Positions 1 to 24,961 of a DNA stretch of 64,000 nucleotides are shown here, piece by piece (the first letter of the stretch is position 1; the number at the start of each line of letters is the position of its first letter). The translations under genes and the position numbers were made by a program. Origin of the DNA: Chaenocephalus aceratus (lineage: Eukaryota; Chordata; Actinopteri; Perciformes; Channichthyidae); the NCBI GenBank assembly GCA_023974075.1, contig CM043785.1:26739525-26803524 (forward strand), read 5' to 3'. The notes under the pieces are model-generated. The model had not been told where the DNA came from. It worked only from the letters and a program-made list of their open reading frames with translations, and ran no database searches.

Positions 1-6329
<6,329 letters not shown>

Positions 6330-8470
6330 TTCAGATGGTAGATAATCCTGTTGTCCAGATTTAAGAAACTTTTTCAAACAGAAGGAGTAAGAACATACAC
6401 AGTAACAACCCCCGTTTTGGAGGCAACGCGGTCAGTCAGCGACAGTCGTCAAGCGATCCGAGTTACTATTTCAGGGTCAGCCTTGCAAGCGAGATGTGAT
6501 ACCGATGATTCACTTGAGAAATCATGCAAGCTGGGTAATTGGCACTTCGAATTGTATGAAAACGCGAAAAAAGTTCCAACACGACTCCAACATGATTTGT
6601 AATATCGTCCGAAGAGGTCTGTGCGTAAAATACTCCAAATATGGTCTTTGGTATTCCGGCAAAATAAGAGACAGTGGTATTATTAATCCAAACGTGGCCT
6701 AATAAAAAGTTAGAATAAAAAATTCCTGACGCTCATCCATCATTATTCAAATCCAGAGTTAAAATTGCACTCAGAAATAGATTTTAAGTGTGCCAATGTT
6801 GTTTAAATATGTAGACAAAATCAGCCTATAATCCTGCTCATGGTGAAGATTTCTTCCCTGCTCCTTGTTGTTCCTGTTGTAGTCTGTCTCTTTATAAACC
6901 TGATAATCGGATTTGTCCAGTTCTCTCTTCTGTCACCACTTTCCCAAAAGAGACGTAAGAGTTGTGACGTTCTTACGCGGATATGACCTCCCCACCTCTT
7001 GTCCCCCCCCCCCCCCACTCCCTCTCTAGCAACAGGGGCCCTAACACTTCATCATGTTTCCTAACCCAGCCTCCAACCCAGACCATGGAGCTGCAGTGTT
7101 GATCCAGTGACCTCGATTTGTAGATATACCTAGTCTATTATGTGTAACAGAACTGAGCAGCTGCTTGTAATCCACCACGTGGCACAACAACAGAACACTC
7201 AATTATACCAACTGGTTTTTACTATCCATTCTCTTTGTGTGGCTTTATTGATCCTGGTTTGGGTGGAGGATCAATTTAAAGGCTTTAGAGCTCACTGTGG
7301 GGAAGTGAGTTTAAGAGTATCTTGCCGGGAATAGCTTGTCATATATCCAGTCAAGGCCAGGCTGTCTGGGTGGCCTGACACTTGTATGCTTGTTCACAGA
7401 TCTTCAAGCTATTTGCATAGACTTGGTAAATGTTTGTGCACCTGTTCATGAGGTTTCTGGTGCTATATATGGCCTGTCATTTCATCAACACACTCAGACG
7501 CAAACAGTGTATTTCCTTAACTTGAATGACTAGAAACGTTGAGAGTCCGAGGGACACAAATATACCGCAGGACTACACATGCACACAAACAAGCACATCA
7601 CATCCAGACTCTTAAACAGTTACAAAGTATCAGGTTTCATTCCAGAAATTCAGCCCTGAGTTTAAAATAGTGGGCAGCTTTGACCTATACCCTGTGGAGC
7701 ATGCCGAAAGCGGCACATGTCCAATAAGGCCTCTTCAGTATCCGAGTGTGTGGACTATATATGAATTTACCATGATTGCTTCTAACCTTAGTCCTTTAGC
7801 TCCGTTTCTACTCATTAATGATGATGAAAAAGAACCACAAAATACAAAACAAAAAACATTTGTACAAGTGATATTCAGCTTCAGCTTGTTTTTATTCATG
7901 ACCTTTTACTAAGACACCTTGCCAGATTGATTTACTTATGAAACACTAACACGCCAGACTAAAACTATGGTGGGATGATCATATAGGGAAAGAGCAGTGG
8001 ACATCAAAAGAAGGATTAGAGTAAAGACACTTATTCAATAAACGAAAAAGCCATGGAAATACTCATAAAGCTGCCAGTGTAACATGTTACTGTTGATTTA
8101 CCATGCTAGTTCACAGTTGACCTTATGCCAGGACTGACTTACATCACACCTGGCCTTGTAGATAGAACATGGAGACTTGACTGCCAGAAACATTAGCATA
8201 AGGCACAGTAGGGGGAAAACGAACAAGGATCCGGTGACCAACGATTCAATCATTTGGAATGAGCAGAGATTGTATCAAGTGTGACCACATCGCAATAAAA
8301 GAATAAACAAGTTTGTGACTGAATCAAATCAAGAGAGCACTTATATAGTAATAAAGGACTGGCTTATCTATAGCCAGTTGAGTAGCACTTGAAATGCTTG
8401 GCTCTATGAAACCTGATGTACTTATATGATTCTGTTTTCTTCAAGGTTGCGTCTTCCTGGTCGAATGTAC

Positions 8471-8507
8471 TTATTGTAAGTCGTTTTGGATAAAAGCGTC
8501 AGCTAAA
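8471..8507. repeat. Short interspersed fish repeat (copy 2, inverted)
   Basis: The segment TTGTAAGTCGTTTTGGATAA followed by AAGCGTCAGCTAAA is the reverse complement of the core at 2842-2907, with a few differences. Confidence 0.6.
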
Positions 8508-8849
8508 TTCAATCTAATGGAAAAGAGATGGTCCATCAATCTGACTGTTGTTTAGAGAGAGCACGAAAATAAATGGAGATTTGTGTTCAGCTGGGACTTG
8601 ATGGTACAACAAAGGAGTTTGTTCAAAGTCATTTTGTATTCAACCGACTGAACAAGCTAGGTTTTTAACTCTGTTCATGTCATTCCTAAAAACTCAACCA
8701 ATTCTGATTGTATTAAATTGAGTTTTAGTGCTTTTGCAGTCAGATGCCATATTTCACAAAACCAGGTTCAACGAAGTGCAATGGCTACGTTTGGTGCATG
8801 TGTGAAGACAGGGATACCAAGCAACAATGTTAAAGCTCTTCTTCCAACA

Positions 8850-9130
8850 CATAAAGGCCAGGCCGAAATCGGCCATTTTCGTTAGTCGGGCGACGAAGCG
8901 TGCCCTGTCGCCCAAACTCAATTTGGTGTGTCCCGCACCGTCGGCCGTGACACGCCTTATTTGGCCTTTCATGGCTGACGAATGGCCGATTCAACATGTT
9001 GAGGTTCGTACGTGCTCGGCTGAAGTCTTGGCCACACATGGCCAAGACGCAGGAGAACGCGGCGACGCAACATTCGGCATCGGCAAGTTCTCTGGTGACT
9101 GCTTGGTGTGTCAGGGCCTTAAGCACAAAC
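8850..9130. repeat. Unclassified GC-rich insertion, probably a degenerate transposable element
   Basis: About 280 bases are much richer in G+C and CpG than the AT-rich sequence around them, with recurring GGCCGA/TCGGCC and GGCCA words and reading frames open on both strands. On the minus strand it begins GGCCCTGACACACCAAGC, which resembles the start of dispersed repeats in other fish. No protein domain is recognised, so the open frames are likely a by-product of base composition. Confidence 0.4.
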
Positions 9131-10115
9131 TCAAAAGAAAATGTAAGGGCGGGCCGATGCGAAGAAATACATCTGTAACATGACTAGTCAGATAATACTT
9201 TTGACCTCTTTTCTTTGTTCTTTGATTTAATGTAAACTCTGTACTTTGTCCAAAGGATTCTCTACTGTACATGAAGACGTACTGCTGTGTGATAGCTATA
9301 ATAGAAAGAGAACTGATTATGTTTAGACTTGAGTCGAAGCACTCTGATACAAAAACAGCACGCTGATTGGAAGCACAGGTTTCCCAGGATACACTGACAG
9401 TTTACACATACACTACTTATCAAAAATGACATCTGTTATAAAAAGTTGGGGAAGGTTTTTGAACTTAGTGACCTAAAGATTTAGACAAAACTCAAAAAGG
9501 AGTCAACATGAAAAAATATCTATTTGGTAACAAAAGTGAACTTACTATGCAGTATCATAAAATAAAAAAAGTCAAATGTACCTCGGCAAAAGCTTATAAA
9601 ATATAATATGAATAAAATAATATAATATTCCTTGGTCCGTAAAAACTATGTTACTCTTACAACAAATGTTTCCTTTGCACACAGCAGATGAATCAACAAG
9701 ACCTGTTCAGCAAAAACGTGATCTCAGTAGAAAGAGAGCACAGATGAAATAGCTTCCCACAGGCGTATAAAAAAAAACTAAATGATTGTTTCTTGTACAA
9801 ATCCGGTTGTTGTGAGCGTTACATGGGGCATTTTCCTTCTCTTAGCTGAACATCTTGAATATCGAGGTCCTTTAAGTGTCGCTTTTGAAATGTCAAAAAC
9901 AAACCAGTAGAGGGAGCTAAAGAGAGAATTCAGTCTTCTCTTTGTCCTTGCTTTTTTTCTCCAACTTTTCTTTAGCATTCCCGATGATCACAGTTGCTCT
10001 CTGATGAAGAGTTTGTGAGTCTGTGTGCATTTCTTCACAGGTCCATGAGCTTGTCTGGCTCAAAAGCATATGCACACATGTTCTCTCTCAGCCGTTCAAA
10101 GCACAGACAGATTGA

Positions 10116-15371
<5,256 letters not shown>

Positions 15372-15740
15372 CTTCCAAAATAACTCTCCCCCCCGGAAAA
15401 AAAAGGTCCAACAATCGCGAGATCCCTCCCCCAGCTCCCTCACCAAAGCCAACCGCACAACAGGAGAACCAGACTGGAAGGAGAAGCAGGAGAGAAAGAG
15501 GGGGAGGTGTGACGGTGCAAAGGGGTGAGAAGAGGGGGAGGGAGTGGCGACGGGCAGAGGGCAGACGCCTAAACAACAGGCGTGGGAAAGTTACAAAGTC
15601 ACGCGAGAACTCAAAAACTCTCACAATAGACATAAATGAAAATCGACCTATTCTATCGCGAGACGAAGCGGCTCTCTCACAACTTGCTTTTTTTCACAAG
15701 GCACCCACACTGTAACTCGATTCCCACGCCTTATTGAGCA
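15372..15740 (-). promoter_or_regulatory. rbpj: rbpj promoter / 5' leader with two RBPJ-binding octamers
   Basis: GC- and CpG-rich sequence directly upstream of the rbpj start codon. It holds two perfect copies of the CSL consensus CGTGGGAA: 15581-15588 on the plus strand and 15721-15728 on the minus strand (TTCCCACG as written). They lie about 210 and 350 bases upstream of the ATG. No TATA box was recognised. The promoter assignment is inferred from position and composition. Confidence 0.6.
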
Positions 15741-17178
15741 ATAAAGCTAAACTACACCTCTCTACGGTGAAAAACTTCGAAACACAGCTTGAAGATGATT
15801 AAGTGTTACATAAGCGGTAACACCAGGAATACAAATTATTGTTTAAAATCTTCATATGGTCTTTTTATACTATTCTTCCCCTGATTTAAAGGCCCAAAGG
15901 GTGATAAGAAATACGTTCTTAGAACAAAACTCACTCTTAAATTCAACATATTTTATTATATAAACTTATATTCAAATGGTGATTATAAAAAATAAATGTA
16001 TAAAAGTGTGGCACAATTCATTCTTAATTTTAGACAGTACTTTCTCTCACAGCATTCAGATATTATACAGATTGAACGTATGATTTTGTAAAATGTGGTA
16101 ATGAATTCATATTTATGTTAACTGTCAAATGTAGAAATGACAAATGATAACACATTTTTATAGTAAGAAAATACATCAAATATGTATTTTTAAATCACAC
16201 AGTATTTAAGTATTTAAATCACAAAGTATTTCTTTAAACTCATCCCACACTTAAGAAAAAGTAAATATACAAATGAAAGGCAAATCATTTCTGCCAATAC
16301 TTTCATCACAAAAAAGAAAATTGTAAAAATAAAAACGAAATGTGTCAACTTAATCATAAAGATTATCTCATGGACATGCATGCTTCTGCACTGACCAAAA
16401 TGCCAAGCAAGCAACCTCTGGTGGTTTTCAAAAGTCATCTGACATGCCCTCCTTCACTTCCCCTCCACACTTGGTAACACGCAGCATTTCAAATGGAGAA
16501 AAGACAGCCAAGGACAGATATATTGCAGATGTTTAACTTTCCATTTAAACATAGCTTTAACTACAGTTTCCCCCTCTTGTTTATATAGCATTCTCTTGAT
16601 AGTACATCATTTAATGTGTCACTTTCACAAAAACCCACTTCAGTTTTCCGACTAATGCAACATACTGTTGCAACATACTGTTGCATTAGTCAAATACTTT
16701 GTAGCAGCACGGACTGTCCCAAGAGGAAGTCAAGAAGGGATTGGTAAACCACTACTTTAACACTCTGCTGCTGTAGTCTGTGGTATAGGATGATGAATTG
16801 AAACAAGCATCTATAACATAGTCCAATAACAATAACATACTCGTGAAATGTATGAACTGTTGTCTGAGGAGTTCTTCCTGAGTCAGTTAAGGCATTTGGC
16901 CGGTGCTCTGCTTCATATCTGAAGAGCTTTGGAAAAATATTTAAAACATGTATGGTCGTGTAAAGTATTGGCTGAAAAAAGTAATTACAAAAACTGAAAA
17001 AATATTTGCTGTTTGAAGGCTACCACATATGTTCAGAGAACAGATAATCACCATTGTTTTTGATAAAATAATCTCCCGTTTCCAGCTTTCAAATGTCGTC
17101 AGATTTGAACTCCAGCAACTGATGTAAACAATGTCCTCTGGTATTGTTGTTGGTACGTCCCATTCAGAGGCTCAGCTA
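15741..17178. other. Intergenic / probable hgsnat 3' UTR
   Basis: AT-rich sequence between the rbpj 5' side and the hgsnat stop codon at 17179-17181. hgsnat runs leftwards, so its 3' UTR must lie at the right end of this stretch. No gene was recognised. A 42-base palindromic segment is at 16650-16691. Confidence 0.6.
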
Positions 17179-20100
17179 TTAAATCTTCCAGAAAATCTTC
17201 TTTCTGTAGAGCACGTAGGCGATAAAGACCCAACAGGAAGTAGCCACAAGGTTCTGGGTGAGGTGCTCAGTGTGGGATTGGCTGTTGGACATACGCCAAC
17301 GAAAGGGGAAATACTCCTCGAACACTTCATGGCCCACGTACACTAGGATGGAGTTCATACCTGTAAAAATGCACACAAGTTACACAGTTCAACAACAATT
17401 CGTAAACATGGCAGATCTAATGTTTTGTCCTCAGGCAGAAGTGAGACACATCAGTTATTATGTAGACTGAAACATTTGCTATTATTGAACTTCCTCTCGG
17501 AAAATACCCTTGATATGAATTCAAACTAAGTGAAAATACTGAGCTAGTGTGAGAAATGGAAGGTCGAATCAATTTACAGTCGGTATATACATATAAAATC
17601 ATGCCCAATGTACACAATTGTCATTGTGAAAATCAGCTATTGATCCTCAGTGTATATTTGACTATACAGGGCAATTCTTACCAGGATAGTAGAAAGGTGC
17701 TCCAGACCACCACTTCTTCACATCCACTGTGAAGTACACCAGCACTAGCAGCACGTTTGCAAAACAGGCCAGCGTTGTCACATAGGACAGAGACCTAGAA
17801 GTGAAGTTAACAGACACAAGCAGCATTATTAAACAAGTTATATTGCAAAGATTTGTATCTCTCTAAGTTTAGGAAGCTTTCAATTGTATTTCATTTCTCT
17901 CTGTAGCTTTTGCTGAAGGTTAACTGTTGACTGTGCCGATGAGGCAACCAGTGTTGCCTTTTAGTAAAATTCCAACCAGTAACACTCTTGAATTCATCTG
18001 TTTTCTGATTACTTTTTTGTTGGATGTTAAGGAAAAGGGAGATAGCTGGCTAGGAATTAAGCGCACATTTGGAAACCAGAAAAATAGTGGAACTTTGAGA
18101 ATAATACCTTAGTTGTAATGTAATTGTCCACAAAGATAAAAAACTAGTCTTTGGCCAACATTATAAAACAATAAAAACATACCTGCCTACACCAGAACAA
18201 GCCACAATAAAGCACTAAAGTACAGTAAAACGCTTGAAACATAAGACCTATGAACCACATACATCAGATGGGGTGGTAAAAAACAACAAAATAAAAGCTT
18301 GTTAAGCTTGTTTCTTTAAAACCTTCTTAAACTGTCTATTCCTTGAAAGAAGCGATACAGAAAAAGGCAAAACGTGTAACATCTGAAGGAGCATATAGTG
18401 AAATCAAACTTTACCATAGGTTCTTGTTAACAGGGATGAAGCCATGGTCAGTAGAACATTTGGTCAGAGCTGCAGATATGGCTCCCTGTGTCACAACAGA
18501 CAATATTATTCACTAAGGATCAACATTGTCTCAGCATTGAAACTGAGAATCTGTTTAACAAATCAGTGAAATATTTACTTATCTGAGGTAAGTAAAAACG
18601 GATTCCTGTGTGCACATACTGTAGCAGCATATGATAATGCTTATGACAACTTGTTATTGTACTCACCAATAACAGACCCCATATAAGGAACCTTGAAATT
18701 ATACTTGTGTGGAGATCTCTGTAGTGTAAGATTATTTTTCCTGCCTGGGGACAATTCAAAATGTTAAAATTGGAATCTGTTTAGTTGTTCAAATAAGCTT
18801 TCTTAGTATCAATTTTGACATCAAAATACCGATATAAGCAAGAGACAAAAGGTAAGAGAAACCAACAAGTACTACAACAAACCTGTAATCCAAGGAAAGC
18901 CATGAGAATAGAGTTGATGCTACCGAGAACACCTTCTGGGTCATATGGCATATGAGTTGCATAAATCACCTTTATTTAAATGGGAACAGAAAAAATATTT
19001 TTGTGAATAAGTTAAATGTATCATTGCATCACCTGTGATCTAAGCATTTTGGGGCTAGCAATTGTGCATGGGCCTCTTAGAGGAGGGAAATCTTATATGT
19101 AAGCTCAAGTTTCACATCTCAGGTTATAAAAAGACTAAATGTGTCTACACCCGGTATGTTTTAGTTGTTGTTCTGGTCACTAACCCGTGACGAGGGAGTC
19201 TGGTAGATGTGGCTTTCTCCAAGAAGCCATCTGTCAATGAGACTAGCAGCTCCACCGGTGCAGTTAGCGTATAAGCCCATGTCCCCGATCCCACCTGGAC
19301 CCAGATAGCCTCTGTTCAGGAGAGTCGGGAAGTCAGTGTTATCAATGTAGGATAAAGGGTAATGAGAGCAAAGTTAATCATTCAAAACAACCCAAAACTA
19401 AGGATGGAATTGTTGGGGTTTCTATCAATTCTGCTTTAAATCTTGATTATGCTAGATGTTTTTAATTGTGATTTGCTAATCAATTATTTTACAATACCTT
19501 GTTGGCTTTGCAATATCTAAACATATTTCAACGACAGAACATGTTTGGAAGTCTAAAACCTGTACCTGAAGCTAAAATGGAATACAGAATGTAGTGATGG
19601 AGACTACTCATCACCTGATAATCAAACAGAATTGCCAAAGCATTTCACACAAACACAGGGGCTGGGCTTGAAACCAGAAGATCACCAGTTCCAGTTCCAG
19701 TTCCTAAAGGGACCAAGGATATAGTGTGGTCTGGGTCCTAGAGAGGGGCCAGTTCCTCTTCTGAGCATTGCTCATTCTACACGAATACAGACAAACAGAC
19801 TAACATTCCTTGTTTTACTCACGTTGGGCAATCTGGCACAGGAAGTAGGAAAGTGAGGCATAACCAGATGATTTCTAAGATAAGTACACATAGCCAGGCT
19901 GGCCAGTACAGCAAGATGTCAAGACCAGGGGACCACCAAGCATCCTGGGGGACAAATACACGTCAATCAAACACTTTAGTTCTTATTCAAAATACATGTA
20001 TCATGGATCAGTAAATGAGGGATACAATTCCGAATTTTGACACTCTTTTATATTTTCAAAGCAAATACAGCAGTTTTATTTTTAGATAACTTTTGCACCA

Positions 20101-23100
20101 GTTGAGCACTAACTAGAAAGTTAAAGAATAACGGTAAATGGAGCTGTTTGCTGACCGTTGTAAGGATGTCAAGGCGACCTCTTGCCACCAATAGATCCAG
20201 GCAGGCTACAACTAAGTATGAAAAGGCCAGGCGCTGCAACACACCAGGAATTCGCAGGTTGTCCCAGGATACTGTGGAGTAGATGAGTATTGGGTATGAG
20301 AACACATGTAGGCAAAAACATGACAAGCAAGCAAAGAAAGAAAGAAAAAGGTCAACAGTGTTATCAAAGAACATGATTTATTAATAATGAAAATGATTGG
20401 CAATATTACAGTCAACCTCAAAGTAGTGTTTATTCTCACATGGTCCGTGGCAGTAGTTTGGGTTGATGATGAAGACACCGATGATGAAAAGCTGCATGCT
20501 CCTCCACACAACTTTCCTCAGCAGTGACCAGCGCGTGGAACCTGCTCGGAGCATGGAGTGGGTTGACAGGGCGATGGACGTCCCCATTATAAACACAAAC
20601 CTGGTGGAAAAAGGGTAAGAAAATCAGACACAAAGAGGAGGAAGCTGAATATGACATGGGGTTTCAACTAATACTGAACTTACCAGGGAAAGACTAGATC
20701 TGCAACTGTGAGGCCTGTAAGAAGACATGTAAAACACAGGCTTTACTACAATTCTAAGGCAGAAGACAAATATCTGTGAAGAACTCGGTTGAAAAAAAAT
20801 AAAAAAGTATAACCAGGTGGGACTCACCATTCCAGCTTTCATGTCTAAAGAACCAGTATCGTCCCCCTCCATAGTTTACAAACACCATAATGACTAAGGA
20901 GATACTGACAGGACATAGGGAAAACAAACAAACAAAACAAGCAAAGTTACATTGAAATATTTGCTTCAAATGATGCAACAAAAATGCATACCTAATTGTT
21001 CACTTTTCGACAAAAAAATACTTTGAAACCACTTCAAGGCCCCAGATTCATGCTGATATTATCAGTATAAGCTTAATTATGAAAATCACAAATCTAGTGT
21101 CGGCTGCCTACATTTCCCAGTACTTTAAAAACACATGATATGACCGATTATGCCAAATGGTAACTTGATTAATATCTCTTTTTGAGGAAGCCAAGCTGCA
21201 GAGTTGAGGCGGGGGGGGGGGGGGGGGGGAAGGCTACCCTCTGAATGTGTCCAGAGATCGCAGCCTCTTGCTGGGGCTCGATGGTGGAGGGAGGATGTTG
21301 TCAGCTATCAATGATACCGTCCTGTCAGGGCTGCCCAGTTCCTGAATGATGAAAGTTGGTTAGAAACACTGTTCAACTGAAGCATACACTTTTCTGTGTG
21401 TACTTTAATAAATAAAAACATTTGGTTGACATAGTAATTTTGGCTAAAAAGATTGTTGTTCGAAAAATATCTTCTACACAAACACTCACAGAGTTGATGA
21501 GCCTCTCAGTCTCCATGGAGCCACTTATTCGGTAGAAGAAACCCCTCACGACATCAAGCCTGGAGAAAAAGCAGTCAACCAGTTTAGGAGTAATTTCAAC
21601 AGTTCACATTTGAGACACAAGAACACAGCAGCAGGGACTCTCTGTTCTTAGCTGTAACCTTAGTTAATGCCGCAGCACTGCAACACATAATACATATGAT
21701 TTAACTCTAAGGAATTAATATGTTGCATCATACATAGATTTGATTTTGTTTGTAAATGTACACAGGAATTTCGATTTTTCTATGAGTATGAAATCAACGC
21801 AGCTCTACTTAAAAATGTAATGAATAAATACAGAAGAACAAAACAATAAAATGACATTACCCTAATATTGTTGTTCCTATGGCAGACGCCAAGGCCAGTC
21901 CAGCAAAGATAAGAAAAGCTACCAAGATCGCTTGAGAGATCATGTGGAGAGAAAGAGGAACATGATTTTCATTTGACATTTTTTAAAGGCATGATCACAT
22001 CATAAAAAAAAACTTGGCACATGTGTGTGTCATAAAGTGTAATGAACATGTTAATACATGCAAGACTCACGTATGTAGCTGTTGACAGGGTCTGCACCAG
22101 TCACCACAGAGCAGTTGACCACGTTCAGATTTTTCACCCAGAGAGAGTAGTTCCCGTGCTCCCCAAAGTGGAATGGAACCCTGGAATTAAAAAATGAAAC
22201 GCTATAACACGCCACAAACAAACCGGGCTCATTAATATATGGATATATGCTCATAGTCATTCCGTGGAGCTTTAATGTTTTATATATGTAGGTTGCCATT
22301 CAACAATGTTTTAATAACAAGATAGAGAGTTGACACATCACACTTTACAAGTTTATGTAAACTATGTCTGCTACATTGTTACATTTTAACATTTGATTGT
22401 TTTCACCTTTGAGCTAGGGACTTAGCCTTAGTGAAGGGGCACCCCAACCAGGAGAGCTGCCGACCCCTAAATCTGCTTTTCATAAAAATGTCTCCCTTAT
22501 ATTCTAGATCAGTGGTTCTCAAATGGGGGTACGCGGACCACTAGGGGTACGTTGGAGTACTGCAGGGGGTACATGAGATTTATTTTATGTTAATGGGAAG
22601 AAAAAAAAGATAAATATACCAATTTTAGGAAAAGTAACGAAGTTTGAGCAGTGTGGGTTTTATATTAATAGACTAGAGTTACACATATTTCAAAACGCGA
22701 AGTGTAATAACTGCAGTTAGCCTCCCTGCCAGAATGACAAAGATCCTCAGTGAAGCACAAGCCCATGTTTCTCATTACATTGAAAGTACAACTTATTAAA
22801 AAGATCAGTTCAATGCAACTAATGTCGTCTTAGTGTTATTGCATGATGTTAAAATTGGTTTGCCATGAATTTAGTGATGGATTGTAAACATTTGAAATGA
22901 AGCATTTAAGTGTTTCTCAGTTACAAGGTTGTTGTTTTAATAAATCAGACACTGATGGTGCAAGGCTGTACTGTACCTCTTTATATAGGCTTTTTATAGT
23001 TTTTGCGCTGATCAGGGGGTACTTGGCTGATCTTTTTTTTCAAAGGGGGTACATTATTGAAAAAAGTTTGAGAATCACTGTTCTAGATGGTTCGAGAATG

Positions 23101-24961
23101 GATATTAACATTAAGACGTACTGCTGCATGTCAACTGTGAAGGGTCTATGAAGACACTTGAATGTTCTTTCATTCTTATTCATTCATAATTAGCCCAGCT
23201 GTATTATCAAGGCCATTTCTCTTAATCCAATTCATATCCTATTTCATTTTTAATACTATAAAATATGTTTTACATTAAAAAAAGACATTTTGTAAAATAC
23301 ATGCAAGCTTATTAGAGCTAAAGACTTGTTTACAGATTGTGTGTAGTTGGTTAATAACATTTATAGTTAATAATACATTCTATTTAAAAGGCGTCTGTCA
23401 TTACATGACACAAAGCCAGTAATAAAACATAGAGTTAACAACAAGCAGTAAAAAAAAAAGAAAATCAATAAGACTTTCACATTGAAAGTGGATTTCATGA
23501 TAATATTTTAAACATGTATACTGCTGGTGTTCTTGAACTCACGTGCAGAGCTCCAGGTTGACGGTGGTGCTGTTGAGCTGTAGTGTAATGCCATGCTGTG
23601 TGCCCACAACAAAGTCTACTGAACTGGGCTGGCCAGGACTGGGTCCTGCGGGGACAACACCCAACTGCTGGTACAAACACTAACACACAAGGAAACAAGG
23701 GTCCAGATCAGAACAACCATCACCATCCTCACCTGAAACAAGTCATATGTCCACAGAAAGAAATGCAAGGAAATATCTGGTACCTGATAGCATCGCTCTG
23801 ACATCCAGGACACCACCAGCTCAATATCCAGCTCATTGTTGACTGTCAGAATCGCCTCATCCATCCTGTGGGCTATATGCCGAGTAGCTGGAGTAATAAA
23901 GAGCAGTACACATATTAGCTGAAATGATTAAGCAAATACATTTCTACATAGACAAGATGTTACAGCTTACAGTTTAGCTGGCCACACCCAACTGTAAAGC
24001 CACTGTTTACTGAACAGACTTCATGATCATTCGCCTACTCATATTATCAAAAAGAGAACTATGGTTGTTGTGGCAGTGACTCTACAACCAAAAGCAATGA
24101 GTAAATAATCCCAGTTTTCCTGAATACTTCTTCACTGACATACTCTATAAATCAGAGAAATCATACAATTATGGCATTGCTTTTAAAGCCTTTCTATGTG
24201 CTACAGCCGTACAATTAACAGACCTTAAACATATGATTCACGGCTATCGATATAGACGAGAATCCTATTCCATTCAAACGTGTATGGTAGCAAAACTAAA
24301 TGGGTAGCCACAGTTTAAAAAATATACCAAATCTAACAGCAAGCTACAACCAGTCAGCTAGCGTTGCTCCCAGGAAGAGGAAAGCATGTGAGAGGGCTGA
24401 AGTTATGGCTGCAGAGCCCTGTGGTCACATGCTGTATTAATCCGTCCACTACCCCCGGGAGGGAAGTTTAAATGTCTGGAGCTCATTTGTGGACTGTCAA
24501 CTGTCTTCCTCTGAGTTGAAGCCGTTTTAGGTTTATCTACGGTTAGCACCAGGCTAAGAAATTGTATTAATGGACAACACATTTAACCACAAAATATCTA
24601 TTTGTGGCGGCTGTACAGTTGGTTGGTAAAAGCCATGTTCAATGAAATGTCAACAAATAAACCGGTGTATGAGATGTAAACTTACGTAGACATTTGGTAA
24701 CTAGCTAAGCTAACCTAGCATTATCCTGCTTGTTCTTGTCAAAAGTCCTGGATACTTACAGGTGACGTTAGATATTTCAGCTGCCAGTGGTACCACGCAA
24801 ACAGCTATAACCAAAGCAAGGGCAGCAAGGGGAAACATATATTTCTCTGGTTTTGTCATGAATTTCTGTCTTAATCGTTTCACTCCAAAATCTGAAGATT
24901 CTTTTTTCGTTTCCCTTTTTCCATAGCAGATGCCACTTCCGATCCTTCCTTGTTTTGACAT
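17179..24961 (-). CDS. hgsnat: Heparan-alpha-glucosaminide N-acetyltransferase (18 coding exons, 651 aa)
   Basis: Lysosomal membrane enzyme that moves acetyl groups from cytosolic acetyl-CoA to terminal glucosamine of heparan sulfate; loss causes Sanfilippo C disease in human. Exons: 24760-24961, 23784-23887, 23543-23679, 22071-22180, 21861-21930, 21490-21559, 21238-21341, 20828-20904, 20684-20714, 20440-20600, 20156-20271, 19823-19944, 19185-19309, 18883-18969, 18667-18740, 18415-18485, 17682-17794, 17179-17360; sum 1956 bases in one frame. Conserved blocks: [31 protein letters not shown] (its His matches the catalytic His of the human enzyme), [57 protein letters not shown] and the C-terminal [15 protein letters not shown] end ([11 protein letters not shown]). 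The start at 24961 (MSKQGRIG) is the first ATG; the N-terminus differs from human, as expected for this variable region. Confidence 0.97.
21211..21229. repeat. 19-base G run beside the hgsnat exon 7 donor
   Basis: On the transcribed strand it is a C tract beginning nine bases into intron 7, just after the donor GTAGCC, which departs from the GTAAGT/GTGAGT consensus seen at most other introns of this gene. Confidence 0.9.
22510..23080. mobile_element. Non-autonomous hAT element, 571 bp, in hgsnat intron 3
   Basis: Termini CAGTGGTTCTCAAA and TTTGAGAATCACTG are near-perfect inverted repeats of the hAT type. An 8-bp target-site duplication TTCTAGAT is exact at 22502-22509 and 23081-23088. GGGGGTAC words recur just inside both ends. 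No transposase frame is present. Confidence 0.9.

Larger units (their letters stand above)
6330..10115. other. Intergenic region between stim2 and rbpj
   Basis: No gene is recognised. It holds the stim2 promoter side (right of 6329), a 14-base C run at 7003-7016, two dispersed repeats listed separately, and, close to 10115, presumably the rbpj 3' UTR. In human, CCKAR and TBC1D19 sit between RBPJ and STIM2; I see no exon of either here. Confidence 0.6.

Noticed and set aside
8827..9183. 118-codon plus-strand frame and an overlapping 98-codon minus-strand frame
   Set aside because: Both strands are open because of high GC and lack of AT-rich stops; no domain, no splice context, likely repeat DNA.
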